Source: Macrosoma leucophasiata
Taxonomy: Eukaryota; Arthropoda; Insecta; Lepidoptera; Hedylidae
Length of the DNA: 64,000 bases
Assembly: GCA_036365455.1 (NCBI GenBank)
Contig: JAWQUS010000003.1
Coordinates: 9,010,001 to 9,074,000 of the forward strand
Direction of reading: 5' to 3'
Shown here: in pieces, positions 45,828 through 57,124 of the stretch
Position numbering within the stretch: the stretch's first letter is position 1
Layout of the letters: each line of letters opens with the position of its first letter
The notes under the pieces: generated by a model
Databases searched by the model: none
What the model saw: only the letters and a program-made list of their open reading frames with translations
What the model was told of the DNA's origin: nothing
Made by a program: the position numbers and the translations under genes

Positions 45828-46483
45828 CCGAGAAAATCAACTTTTTTTTTCAAAGGAAAAAAAAAAGAGTTTATTTACTTCTATAAAGAAATAAAGCAAC
45901 TGCTACCTTTTATAAAATTGAAACATTAAAAAGATTCTTTCATCCAAATAAAAGTCATATTACATCAGCTTCAAATGCAATCATAATAAAGTGCTTTTCA
46001 TGTCGCTCATTTCCTTTACTCCTAGACAATAAATGAACCCTATGAAATATGTTGTGCATATTCCCGACATACCAGCATGTATGGTAATATCTAGCTGGTA
46101 TGCAAATGGAAGATATAATATTTTCCCAGATTGAGCGAATCAGACATCTTATTTCTCGAGTGGAGATCGAAATATTTAGTTATTTATTTTATTGGCAACA
46201 TTTTTATTTACATAATTGTATTACATGTCATGTCTGTGTGTAAGACGAAAGTGCGGTTTTTATAAGCAATTTGATTAGTTTTCTTGCAACATTCTCACTA
46301 TGTGTTTGTATTGTTTTTTGTATTTCATTTACTTCTTAAGCACTTTTTAACGAGAAGTTAATGAAGACTCAACTATATTGTTGGAGATTGATGAACATGT
46401 GAATGCAGGAGATCTAGTGTTTTTAATTGCTTTTCATTTTGATGGTGAATGGTATAATAATCTTTATTATGATAATATATTGA

Positions 46484-46700
46484 TGACGACCCGGTTAGTC
46501 CAGCGGTGTGAGATGACCGTTTGATTCGTAGGTTCGCGGGTTCGATCCCCGTACCGGGACAAATGTTTGTATGGCCTACAGATATTTGTTTCGGGTCTGG
46601 GTATTTGTGTATGTATTGTATGTGTACAACGGCACCCATGACACAGGTTTATACCTACTGTGAGGCTGTGAGTGTAAGCGTATTTTATTTTATATTTAAT
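46484..46700 (+). repeat. SINE-A (tRNA-derived SINE)
   Basis: Sense copy with A box TTAGTCCAGCGG and B box GGTTCGATCCC, full body to gtgagtgtaagcgtatttta and a T/A-rich tail. Confidence 0.87.
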
Positions 46701-47778
46701 TAAAACAAAGGTCTCCTATCGCGTAATATCGAGAACTGTTTTACGAAAATAGACGAAATTTATACCTTTAAACTCTCTTTAAAAGTATTATACGTCCGCA
46801 AATAACGGATTTTACGAGAGGGCCTGATTTCAGAGCTCTTAGGGCTATTGCAAGTTTACAAGATACCTACTTAAAAAATATGAAACACATTTATGCTATA
46901 CGAGTACCTATACTTATATCAAGAAAATAAAGCAAACAAAGAAGAATAATATTATATATTAATAATATCCTGAGTACCTACCTACTATGTATTCCGTGGC
47001 AACTGGGAAAATTTTGTCCCATTTGCCTCCGGTGGCAATCGCCGCGGGGGCAACTGGGAATAATTCTTAAATTCTTAATTTAAGCATTGAAGAAGCATTG
47101 TAAAAATAAAGATATCAGTGCAAACGTTACACTTAAGTATCGTTAAATAAGAACGTTTGTGAATCGTCTAAAATGATCAACCCGAGAATGTTTGCCTAGA
47201 TTTAAATTAGCAGAAAGATTTAGTGCTGAAGGGAAAGTATTTTCAGTTTGTTTAAAAGAAAGCAAAGAGAGCCCGAAGTCAACCGAGCGAAAAAATTAAG
47301 AATGATTACTATTGCGTACTTTGGCTTAATATCCTTGTTTCTAGTCCCTTTTTCTAGCCATTTCCAAATTGGTGTAGTCTTTTTCATGAAATTAGAATAT
47401 ATTAGAAATTTGAAACCTTTATTTTAAGCCTATCTTAAGTAGTCTTTATAAATAAGTAATTATTCTTTTTCGACACGCAAAATTTTGCACTTGTATAAGT
47501 ATGTATTTTTCATACAAATCAGTGTAGTAGGTACTTATTTTTGGATGAACTAGAAAAAGGCAAATGTTGACAATGATTTATGTAGGTATCATAGATTAGT
47601 TTTACTCGGTCTCATTCTACTGATGATAGAATTCCAATAAGGGAAGTCGAAGACGTTGGCACTACCACATGACGCCGCTCACTACAAGAAAATTAGTTCT
47701 TCGGCCTGAGTGACCGTATTATCTTAGTAAGTTGCCATCAATTTGAAAGTCACTACGTAGTACATTGATTTTTTAACG
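46701..47778. other. Unassigned AT-rich DNA
   Basis: Nothing recognised. Confidence 0.35.
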
Positions 47779-48047
47779 TAAAAACTTAACTTCACGCCTG
47801 TAAATGCATGCATTCAAGCATACATGCAAACACCCACGATTCGCCGGTTACGTTTTGGTCCATGTTACAGTGGCGAGCCTGTTGACATCTCCGGGCACAT
47901 TACCAAACTTCGAGGTACTGGGAAATTTCCAGAAAATGGAAAAATCCCATTAGAACCAGAGATAAAGGACTTTACACCATTATCTCTGATAACCCCCTAC
48001 CCGGAAGTAGTCGTAGTGGCCTGCAACCTCTAGGCTACCGAGGCAGT
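47779..48047 (-). repeat. SINE-B with internal deletions
   Basis: Antisense copy. Compared with 28895-29208 it lacks the ccccgaaggggtaggcagag stretch and part of the tRNA-like head. Confidence 0.85.
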
Positions 48048-48660
48048 TATGTTATATTAATTATCAATCAGGTTAGGAAAACAGCGATGTATTCATTTGA
48101 CGGGCACCGAGCTAACTTAACTAGTAGATACGCCAGAAAGGGCAATACACTTACATTGAGATCTCTACTTTTATGTGTTTTGTCTTCAGTATAGTATCAT
48201 TTACCGTTAAGTTTTCTATGCTATTCTATTCTTTAAATTACATTTTACTAAAATAGTGCTACTCTAACATGATTTTATAAGATGGTAAGTAAGAAAGAAT
48301 CATACTGATTGCTCTGCTTTCTCGGACTTGTACCCGACGGGACTCGCGTTTAATTTTCCTCGTATAAAAATACACTAAAAATAGCCCCCTATATTTATTA
48401 CAAAAATACAAAAAAAAAACAAATTTTTTTTTTGGAACAAAACAATCAGGTATTACACAACAAGTGTAAACGTTGACACTCGCAAAAGTAATAAAATGCT
48501 GTGTCGCGAGAATCAGCGCCCTCCTCCGCACATATACAGACAGGTTCCAATATAATACATAGAACAACATGAAAAATGAAAAACAAAAAGAAACAATAAT
48601 AATATTAAATTTTGTGGCAGTAATGCGCATGTATAAAAGATGAGTATTTATTAGGATATT
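48048..48660. other. Unassigned interval
   Basis: A 123-codon minus-strand frame (48259-48630) is low-complexity and unlike any family I recognise. Confidence 0.35.
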
Positions 48661-48721
48661 ATAATATTGTAGACTTTATAAACTCACATTCACACAGAGT
48701 TTATAAGGTCTACAATATTAT
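48661..48721. repeat. 25-bp hairpin beside a GT microsatellite
   Basis: Arms 48661-48685 and 48697-48721 pair at 24 of 25 positions, with an 11-nt loop. A (GT)n tract follows at 48743-48760. Together they lie just beyond the 3' end of the LINE on the minus strand. Confidence 0.9.
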
Positions 48722-50184
48722 GTGTGAGCCTGCTCCGGCTCGTGTGTGTGTGTGTGTGTGAGTGTGTGCTTGTGAAAGCGATTAGTGTGTACCTCTGTGT
48801 ATTAAATGTGCGTGTTATAGAATAGGTTTTAGCAGGTCTTCAGTATCTTCATAGCTCAGAGACAACAGCCACTTAACACATTCATTTTTACATTGATACC
48901 AAGTGAGAGAATAAATATTCAGTTGTCGGTTGATATGGTTATAGAGCTTCGCGCTTATATAATAATAGTGTTGGCTTGCTATGTTTGTGCGATGACGCTT
49001 TGTGGGGCAAACCAAGTAAGAACGCCGTTTAGTATTAAGAATATTTCGATCGAAGACAATTTCTTTATGTTTTTTCAGAATTGTTTGCAGAATAAATAGT
49101 TTTCTGACAGAGAGTACTTGACAGAGAGTGTGGGAAAACGACGGGGTTTCCCGGTCATTACTTTCAAAACTGACCTCTGGGCTCTTTCTAGTCGTAATAT
49201 ATGGGATTTCGCACAACCACCCCAAGAGGTAATGCAGTATTATATTACTGATTGGACTAGGGCAAAATAGACATTTTTTAAATATTTAAAGTTAACAACA
49301 GTTCGAAGGGATCTAAATACAAAAATTAATTAACGTACTCTAAAGACTGTGAAATTAATATGCTGCGTCCATTTCATGGTATTTTCAATCCAAATACTCA
49401 AATATTTGGTCGAAGAAGCACGCGTAAGTGATACACAGTCACAGGAAACGAGAGAACCGGGTCTGGAGCAAAGATGTGCACGGATATTGAACAATGTAGG
49501 TTGTGAGGCGATGTGAGGCGGTTGGAGCAAATGTTATCACTATTGTCTTAGAAAGATTTATATTATTATGGTAAGAAGATTGGTTCTTAGCCAAGTCATA
49601 ACAGAAGATATAGCGTTTTCAGTTAACCGTTGAGTCTCCTCCCAATCTTGTCCATGAACAAGGAGTACCGTGTCGTCAGCGTACGTGATTATTTTACAGT
49701 TAGGGAGTGTAAGTTTACAGAATTCATTAATATATAATAAGAATAAAGTTGGACCAAGTACACTGCCTTGAGGGTCACCGAAAGTGAGACATTCTTCACG
49801 ACTCTTGATATTTGTGTACGGTTGCTAAGATAACTTTTAAAAAGTTCAAGAGCGGTTCCCCTTACACCCACAGATTGAAGCTTAGACAAGAGAATAGGTA
49901 CAGACACAGTGTCAAATTGATAGATCAATAAACACTCCAGCGGTCTTGAGACGTGAATCAAAGTTTTTAATAATATGGTCTGTGAGATCTGAAACGGCAT
50001 GTTCAGTGGATTTTTGTCTCCTGAATCCGTATTGGTTATCTGCCAAAATGTTATTTTATTTATTTATTTCTTAATTCAGACACAAAGATCCATAAAATTA
50101 TTACAAAATATACACACAATACACACAGACATAAATGAAATAAAATAACATTCATTAAAAACACAACAAAAGCAACAGGCACTA

Positions 50185-51716
50185 GGTAAGTACATAAATC
50201 ACCGCTGTGCCATCCCGTGAGAGATTGCACAGCAGTGATTGATGTACACGCAGTCCAGTCTGCTGGCCACCATTCTCAGTAGAGGTGAGGCGTATTTATC
50301 GGAACAGGTAAAAATCACAGGTAGAAGGCAGATAACAGATACCAGTTGCTCTCGTGGTTAACAAATACCTGTTCCTAAAAATACTCTCAATCTATGATAC
50401 GCTCAAGTAACAGTCGCCAGTCATATAACAGGTAGGCTCTGATAACAGTCAATACCAATACACACGACATTGTTCTGTTTTCATCATCCGTCTCAATCCG
50501 TCTTACACGAATGTCACTGGTTAAAACGAGACACACCTAGTATTTTATCCGAAAAATACTATTGGCAGTTGAGCAGGAACAAACCATATTTGACAAATGC
50601 CTCCTAAATTTGGTAGTGTAATCTGTTATTGCCTTGACAATAGTACATCTCGCTCATTCCTGATTTGAATAGCCTTGCTAAAACGAGAAGCACCTAGTAT
50701 TTTATTATCCGACTAATATGTGTAGTTTTACTAGAGGAAGTCATCCTGTTTCTGGCCATGTTATATGTTCTGTTCGGAAATAGATACGAACAAATTGTAA
50801 GAGAATAAAGTGTAATAATATTATTATTTTACAATGTTGAAACAATTAACGGTATTACTTTTTTATGTAAATATTATTTAGCTTTTAAATATATTTTAAT
50901 GTTTTTTTTATTATGTAGATTATTTAAGGTTTTTTTATTTAATTAATTTAAGTACAATTATAAACGGTATTATAATATAGTTCGCTATAACGGCTAATAG
51001 ATGGCGCTACTATGTTTAATAAAACGTCCTAAATGAAGCTGTAGAGAATTTGTGGCAATGTTGTATATTTCTCAACCTATATTGAATAAAATTTTTTGAA
51101 CTGTGACAAGTCGTATTATTATTTATCCCTCTCACAGTAATTGTGGTACGCACGGTGGTAATTAACCGTCAGTCTGTCGGTTTGTACAACAATCTTGTAT
51201 GACCAATGTGTAATAAAACATTCAATAAATTGTGTTTTTAAATGTGGAATTTAATTTACAGCATAATTATATAATAACCGATTTTATTGAAATTTTAGAC
51301 TCGAAGTTAGTTTATTTTAGGCAGAGAATCTGAAATAATACTACGTTTAGGTACTTAGACGGTTAAGATTTATTTTATAAATATTTCAATTTTAAGAACG
51401 CAACAGAATCACACTTTATCCCATCATACTGACATGGTTGTGGCAACCCGTGCCTAGAACAAGAACAGACTAGTATTTAATAACAGATATTGAGAACAGG
51501 TATTTCTACGGAACAGGAACAGGAAGAACAGGTATTGCGATTGACCTGTTATAACCCAAGCCTAATTCTCATTATGTTGTTGGGGCTTGACCTCACTCTG
51601 CGGACCCATGATGCACATCTTTTTCGCATTGTTGCATAAAAACAATCTACATTATTTTCAGCAAACATCCCTGACGCACTGAAAAATTTGGGCAACCCCA
51701 TCAACATCCTGAAAGC
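50185..51716 (-). pseudogene. C-terminus of second LINE's reverse transcriptase, split
   Basis: The frame starts at the 5' truncation and runs to SSPNNIM at about 51570. After the hAT-like insertion the same frame resumes with MVASRLDCVYINHCC and stops near 50190. The two halves join without a shift if one copy of the 8-bp duplication is removed, so this part of the reading frame was intact when the hAT-like element landed. Function: only the region downstream of the polymerase core; catalytic parts were never present in this copy. Confidence 0.75.
50272..51572. mobile_element. hAT-like non-autonomous transposon (innermost level)
   Basis: Element 50280-51564. Flanks are 8-bp repeats attctcag (50272-50279) and attctcat (51565-51572), 7 of 8 identical, the length typical of hAT. 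The ends tagaggtgaggcg and, inverted, taggcttgggtta fit the loose hAT terminal pattern (TAGnGnTGrG). The 1.28 kb interior is AT-rich without a transposase. Confidence 0.72.
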
Positions 51717-53784
51717 GTTATGTTTATTTAAAAAAATTAGTAGTTTTAAATTAAGGATCTTTTCGAAAATTTTGGAGAGGACTGTTAGTACAGAGATAGG
51801 TCTGTAGTTTGTGACACTGTGTCTATCACCATTCTTGTATATAGGATGAGCAATGGCTTTTTTAAAAGCACGAGGAAACACACCCGAAGTTAAAGAAAGA
51901 TTTATGATATGTTTTAAATAGGGATTAGAATATATCTAGCTGCTTTAATAACTTTAGTTGAAATGCCGTCCCAACCTACTGCACATTTATCTTTTAATTT
52001 TAAAATAATTTGTTCAATTTCTGAATCGTCAACATTAAGAAGAACCATGGAACTCAGGTTAACATTAGTGTTAGAGAGATTATTTTTTGATTTAATTTTA
52101 GAAGCTAAGGGTTTTCCAACGTTGGCAAAGAATGAATTTACTGTATCAACTGACGTGGGGATCATTAGACAATTTTAATAAAGGACAAGCAGTTTTATCG
52201 TTTTTGGTTAAGTTAGCAATGTTATTTATGATTTTCCAGGCTTTTTTGGGATTATTCTTAACTTTTTGAAACTCTCGTTGCTCATATTCGCGTTTAATTT
52301 TTTTAAGAAGGCTGTTGCAAAAATTTATTTAACGTGAGAATACTATTTTGTAGGTTAAATTATCGGGATGTTTTTGAAATCTTTTGTATAGTTTGTCTCG
52401 GAGTCGAATGCACCTAAGACCAGGAGTTATCCACGGATTTATGATTCGTCTCCTACTAGGGATATTAATCGTTTGAGTATGGCTATTTACAACAGACGTC
52501 ACAAGGTGAATAAATTTATCCGTAGCTATATCAGGATTATCACTAATAAGAACTGTAGAGAAATCTACTTTAGATAAGCTACTAACAATCTTGGGAATAT
52601 CACAACGTTGGTACGTATGATGAGAATTATCACTCGTAATATGTGAAGAATAGCTGAATAGTACTGGGGCGTGATCAGTAAAAGGACTGTCTAAAATAAT
52701 CGTTTTAGTATTGAAACGAGATCGAGCGATGACGTGGTCAAGACAGTTGTTACCTCTAGTCGAGTGAAGACGTGCCGGGAGTAAACCATGTAACGCAAGT
52801 AAATTTAGATAATCATCAGAAGTGCGATCGTTAGCAGTTATATTTATATTTATATCACCCATTAAAGTCAGATTTTCAAAGGATTTCAGTGAATTAATTG
52901 TTTGATCTAAACTATCCAAAAAGGGGATTAAATTAGAGTAAGAGGGAGATCGATATATAGCAATTAAGGCTATTTTGTCTCGAAATTTAAGAACTAGGCA
53001 ATTTGCATCCTAAAAATTCGGTTTCTGTATTGAGCAGTCTATACCAGTCTTAATATATGCTACAATCCCATCATTCTGGTTTTTATGATCAGACATATGA
53101 CAATCAAAGCCAGGAATTGAGGGCAAAATTGGGCATTTGCTCAACCAGCATTCCGTTAGGATGAATACATGAAATTGGCAATTTAGTCTGTAAATTAAAG
53201 TCTGAAAATTATCAAAATTCTGATTAATGCTTCTGATATTGACATGAAGTATATTAAAGGTCGCATTAGTGATGTGTGTAAGGACGTCTTCTGGAGAACA
53301 TACTATAGACTCCGAGACAGAAATTTGGTCTAAGTCATAATTTACTTGATTTAAATCATTCATTACCAGATGAAGGATCCAACAGGAGATTAAATTCAAA
53401 GTTGCAACTTTTTGAAAATCAATGGGAGCTAGTTATTATATTGCAATGATCGTGAATTTGGAAAGATGAAGACTGCTGTTGGTATTGTTTTTTATAAATA
53501 TGTGTATGAATAAACACAAATATGGGTGAGGGTGAGAGTGTAAATATGTGTGTGATGTGTGTTGTTTGTTTGTATAACATATGACATAAATAATAAATCC
53601 AACCTTTAAACATATTTTACCTAAAATTCGACTAAAACAATTAAAAACTGTATACAAACATTCTAGTCAATTAGGCACTGGAATTTTTGCGAGATCCGCT
53701 TCACTATTGATGCGATACATTGGACCATTTTCTCTTTTCGTAGGAAAATTTTGCCATGCGAGACCCAGCAAAACTTGAAACTAT

Positions 53785-54339
53785 TCACCTTCGCAGGTCT
53801 CTGGTTAAAAAGTGAAGCCTTTTCAAGTCTCTGGTTAAAAAGTGAAGCCTTTTCATTTTCGCAGTCAAATTTTCCGATATAAATATAGGTTTAGCGGGAC
53901 AAGTTAACTTTAGATGTTCCGTAGTAAATTTATACGGGCTTTTGGTGAAGTTTCGGTTCGTATTAATTACTTTCTCTTTTAGTAACGTAGATGTTAGATC
54001 AACAATGATTGTCCTGGGAGTCAGATCTTTGGAGCGTAATCGAAAGACATCTTTAATTTTGGACTGTTGGATTGGGACGTTTAAGGCTTTTCCGATGTTC
54101 AGGACGGTTTCTGTCAAACTTAGTTTCGTTTCCGATTGTGGTGCTGGAACATTTCTTATCTCTAAACAGGTGGATCTGGTACCTCGCTCCAAGTTTTCAA
54201 GCTTTTCTTCGAGGAGTTTAATGTACTGCCCATCGGTCTCACGAGCATTTTCCAGGACGACAACCTTATCTTGTAATGCGTCCAAAGTTTTTGTCATAAA
54301 ATCCAATGATAGTCGGAAGTCATCGATCGCGGCGCACAA
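53785..54339 (-). CDS. LINE ORF1 with coiled coil and FP25K-like domain
   Basis: 184 codons from the first ATG of an open frame. Residues 8-52 have coiled-coil spacing (LSLDFMTKTLDALQDKVVVL, EEKLENLERG). Residues 57-165 resemble the Baculo_FP domain carried by ORF1 proteins of many lepidopteran LINEs (CLEIRNVP, IGKALNVPIQ, VFRLRSKDLTPRTIIVDL, and a late IFISENLT). Such proteins bind the element RNA. The last ~23 residues contain a duplicated RLHFLTRDL, the result of a 30-bp tandem duplication (53796-53855). An N-terminal zinc-finger part, if it existed, is upstream of a stop. It is listed as CDS because the frame is open, but the element is dead. Confidence 0.7.
   Translation of the reverse strand: MCAAIDDFRLSLDFMTKTLDALQDKVVVLENARETDGQYIKLLEEKLENLERGTRSTCLEIRNVPAPQSETKLSLTETVLNIGKALNVPIQQSKIKDVFRLRSKDLTPRTIIVDLTSTLLKEKVINTNRNFTKSPYKFTTEHLKLTCPAKPIFISENLTAKMKRLHFLTRDLKRLHFLTRDLRR
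53796..53855. repeat. 30-bp tandem duplication in LINE ORF1
   Basis: Two units, 53796-53825 and 53826-53855, differ only at the first base (ctctggttaaaaagtgaagc in each). In-frame, so it adds 10 residues. Confidence 0.95.
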
Positions 54340-54439
54340 CTTATCAGTATTAGATATCTACACAAAAAAATCGCAGCCTTTGTTTTTTTTTGCATCTATG
54401 ATAGTATTTAGGGCCATACATACTGGAACATAAGTAGAA

Positions 54440-54800
54440 CATGGTAGTCACTGGTCAGTGCCATTTGTGGCCAGATTAGGTGACGAGGTCCAAGCTTCGA
54501 CATGGAACTCTTCCACGAATAAATTGTTTACTTTAAAGTCGCAATATCAATCTTTCTTCTCGAGCCTAGGCATACCACTACTCTGTGCTGTAATTAATGC
54601 TTATTTTTTTTATCCCACAAACTTTCTCATGAATGTGGCAAACACAAATAAAACCAATTACTCAAAACCTATTGCACTTCCAGAGATTATGGCGTTCAAA
54701 TATATATATATTTTTATTTTGTACATAGAAAACTATAGATGAGGCCAAACGATCGTTATTGTTAATAAGAACTTTATTTTATATATAAAAACAAAACTAT
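54440..54800. other. Unassigned interval
   Basis: Open frame 54458-54742 (plus) has no recognisable content. Confidence 0.35.
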
Positions 54801-54807
54801 GTTATTT

Positions 54808-54938
54808 TTATTTTAAAGAAAAATGGAAAGAAAAATTTGACTTCAGGCGAGACTCGAACTCGCGGCCTACTGGGAATCTAGTCCAGCCGCTCTTCCAATT
54901 AAGCTACTGAAGGACTTCAGTAGCTTAATTGGAAGAGC
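54808..54938 (-). repeat. SINE-D with inverted duplication of its own head
   Basis: Antisense SINE-D 54808-54912 (tail aaatggaaagaaaaattt, acceptor gacttca). Its 5' end is duplicated in inverse: 54889-54912 and 54915-54938 are perfect 24-bp arms separated by ga. Confidence 0.88.
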
Positions 54939-55106
54939 TTTAGCAGAAAAATATATTTTACAAGCATGTGTTAATGCGAAATAATATAAAACAACTATGT
55001 TACTGCTAAATCTAGTAAGCACTTGATACTTTATTATTTATCACCTATCTGATACGAATATATATTATACATTTAAACTCTTTCCATGTCAATATATATT
55101 AAACAA

Positions 55107-55310
55107 CTAGCTGTTGCCCGCAGCTTCGCCCGCGTGGATCTCGTTTTATAAATATTTTTTCCTGAATTTTCTTTGCTATAAACCTCACGGAGCCCGAGAC
55201 CTTTCCAACGAATGCAAAACCGTGGCAATCGGTTCGTGCGTTCTGGAGTTATAGCGTCAGGAAGGAAAACCAGACTTATTTTTATATTATAGATTTCAAA
55301 AGAAAACTGA
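55107..55310 (-). mobile_element. Helitron fragment, cgcccgcgtggatct type
   Basis: Antisense CTAG at 55107-55110, then ctgttgcccgcagcttcgcc forming the subterminal hairpin. The body includes caatcggttcgtgcgttctg, a phrase common in such elements. The 5' border is not found. Confidence 0.65.
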
Positions 55311-55499
55311 TACGTGCTCCCTATCAATAAAAGGGAACATAACGCACCTAATAGCTTTTTCTTTGTATATTACATTCCACAATAGAAAATTAATCACACA
55401 CGCAACTTTAGTAATCGTAAGTATGAGTAGTATAAGTAGTAACACGGAATTCATTAATTTTCAGGAAATCAGAAAACGGTCTTCTAAACCACGCAATAT

Positions 55500-55635
55500 T
55501 TTTTGAAGACCTATCCAACGACACCCCTCACGATGCGATTTTAAATAAAGAAAATTATTTGCATCCCCACTTAAGTTGTAGGGGAACCCTAAACAGACGG
55601 ACGGACGGACATGGCGAAACTAAACGTGTGTAGGG
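55500..55635 (+). repeat. RTE-like 3' tail
   Basis: gaagacctatccaacgacac, acagacggacggacggacat and ggcgaaact match the ends of 20765-21470 and 42605-43232. Confidence 0.6.
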
Positions 55636-55661
55636 TACATAATTAAAAAAAATGAAATGAG

Positions 55662-55790
55662 AGCTTCGGTAACTTAGCGGTAAAGCAGCTGGACTGGATA
55701 TCCTGTTCAGGTTCGGTACATATTCTCTGGTTTCGGTCCCTGCCGAAGAATTGCCTTCCCATTTTTTCAATTTCTAGATTATTTACATTT
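55662..55790 (+). repeat. tRNA-derived SINE related to SINE-D
   Basis: Head gcttcggtaacttagcggta with matching ccgaag at the far side, and a tail cttcccattttttcaatttc like that of SINE-D. An insertion of about 20 bp separates the A- and B-box regions. Confidence 0.5.
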
Positions 55791-55944
55791 ACATGATAGT
55801 AAGACTTGATTGATAATTGAATAAAATTCATACTTCTACATTAAAATATTTTTAAAAAGTTTGTATGCGGTTTGTTTTTAGTTACTCTTTATCCGTGGAT
55901 GTTTTACCGTAATAAAATATACCGTCTGCTATAACAATACTATG

Positions 55945-56018
55945 TCCTTAGGTTTTCACGAGATATACTCATCGCAATAAAACTTGTTTTCGGATTTATC
56001 TCGCGTATATTAAACTAA
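55945..56018 (-). repeat. Lone Penelope-like element end
   Basis: ggttttcacgagatatactc and cggatttatctcgcgtatat, then taaactaaaa, match the right end of the 27616-28546 element in inverse, including the 27-bp extension missing from that element's left end. Confidence 0.75.
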
Positions 56019-56025
56019 AAAGTGT

Positions 56026-56235
56026 GTATCTTCACGCCAGGTCCCTAACGGGGTAGGCAGAGAGTGTAGAGCGCCAGATATCCCGGTCCTGACATACCTC
56101 TCGTGCCTCTACCTTCATCATTCTCTTCATACATGCCGATTCCTATGACTTTTGACCCCACCATCAGACAGAATTCGACCTATTTGGTCATGGTAGGTCA
56201 GTCTTGGTCTTCATGGGCCTCTGCAACCATTCACA
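56026..56235 (-). repeat. Dispersed repeat ending gcgtgaagatacata
   Basis: Antisense partner of 40915-41064 (atcttcacgccaggtcccta, catcattctcttcatacat, gacttttgaccccac). Confidence 0.75.
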
Positions 56236-56269
56236 TTCGCATAAACTAAAATGATTCATCATTATATCA

Positions 56270-56480
56270 CTATATCAATTGAAAGATGTCCACCGCTGGA
56301 CCAAAGCCCCCCATAAGGGGGACATGCCATAATCTCCACGCTTGTCATGCGGATTGGTGATTGCAGTAGCGGCGGTTTTATCGCACGATATTGCTGCCCA
56401 TCTTCCGTTATTGCACTTATTACCACCCCATTGAAATGGTTTTACCGCAATTGTTCCAATCAATCATCCGTGATTAACTG
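56270..56480 (+). repeat. Dispersed repeat (gtccaccgctggaccaaagc type)
   Basis: Shares its opening with 19450. The block ggattggtgattgcagt is mirrored at 61080-61100, as is the opening at 61220-61265. Confidence 0.55.
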
Positions 56481-56498
56481 CACTAGTGGAAAAAATCT

Positions 56499-56542
56499 AT
56501 TACGCCCGCGAGCTCCGTCACTGGAGCTCTACCACCAGTAAA
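56499..56542 (-). repeat. SINE-C head fragment
   Basis: cgcccgcgagctccgtcact and ggagctctaccaccagtaaa: the first 40 bp of SINE-C in antisense. Confidence 0.8.
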
Positions 56543-56651
56543 GTTGGGTTTTATTTTATTTCAATGCTTTCACAATATTTATGAAATGATCTTCGGGTGT
56601 TTAAATAATAAAGCATGAACGTTATAAACGGTAGTATAACGTTGTTAGTTG

Positions 56652-56845
56652 ATGTTCCAAGATGAGTGTTATACGATCAGAAACTCGCTTTCCGAACAAA
56701 GATCCGGTGGGTCTGCATCAATGAATTACGCTCATAATTCCAGCAGATGACTATCAAGCAGTTCCGCTGATGGAGATGCTAGTTAGAGCGTAAACAAAAG
56801 CACTGTGACGCAATTATCCTGGATATTATGAATGTTTATACCTAG
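56652..56845. repeat. Direct repeat, copy 1
   Basis: About 190 bp co-linear with 57611-57800 (attacgctcataattccagc, agatg.ctatcaagc, gctgatggag, gctagttagagcgta). Confidence 0.85.
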
Positions 56846-57016
56846 TCCATTTGCTGATTGACCAGTAATTGTTTTAAAATAATTAAATCTCAAACAATAC
56901 GTGTGTGCGTGTAAAATGAATATTATTGATCAATTGAACTAACAAAAAAAAATTTTGCTGTAACTACTAACAATTCACGGTATATTTACCAATAGTTATA
57001 AGATAATTTTAAGTAG

Positions 57017-57093
57017 AAGAAGCACGGGAGGTGTGTGGACCTGGTGCTCCACACTCTCTGCCTACCCTGCAAGGGACTTGGCGTGTCGATACA
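57017..57093 (+). repeat. Dispersed repeat 3' fragment
   Basis: ctccacactctctgcctacc and ggcgtgtcgatacata match 40990-41064. Confidence 0.7.
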
Positions 57094-57124
57094 TACCTGC
57101 ATACATATGAGATTATTTTAATAA

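Larger units (their letters stand above)
50050..51721 (-). mobile_element. Second LINE, 5'-truncated, inserted in ORF2 of the first
   Basis: Inserted segment 50055-51716, with 5-bp direct repeats gttat at 50050-50054 and 51717-51721. Read on the minus strand it begins within a LINE polymerase C-terminus (MLMGLPKFFSASGMF, YATMRKRCASWVRRVR) and ends with an AAATAAATAAAT tail. It is itself split by the hAT-like element at 50280-51564. Confidence 0.8.
48815..53399 (-). pseudogene. LINE ORF2 (APE endonuclease plus reverse transcriptase), broken
   Basis: Endonuclease: NILHVNIRSINQNFDNF at the start, the catalytic-Glu box LTECWLS, GDININI, LDHVIAR and the closing TDHAPV. Reverse transcriptase: KDKCAVGWDGIS, FKKAIAHPIYKNGD followed by NYRPISVL, YGFRRQKSTEHA (after the insertion), and the catalytic YADD at 49672-49683. 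The C-terminal region ends at 48815. Damage visible: an in-frame stop at 53010-53012, another at 52329, frame changes near 52170 and 51900, further shifts around 49900 and 49550, and a 1.66 kb insertion at 50055-51716. It cannot make active protein. Confidence 0.85.
48763..54430 (-). mobile_element. Nearly full-length, decayed LINE (outer level of a nest)
   Basis: Minus-strand non-LTR retrotransposon with ORF1 (54339-53785) and ORF2 (53399-48815). The order coiled coil plus FP-like domain, then APE endonuclease, then reverse transcriptase is usual for lepidopteran CR1/L2/Daphne-type LINEs. It is interrupted at 50055-51716 by a second LINE. Upstream of the ORF1 ATG about 80 bases remain readable as ORF1-like sequence with a stop. 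Confidence 0.8.

Noticed and set aside
48259..48630. 123-codon minus-strand frame as a gene
   Set aside because: Low-complexity and hydrophobic runs, no family, and no splice or start context.
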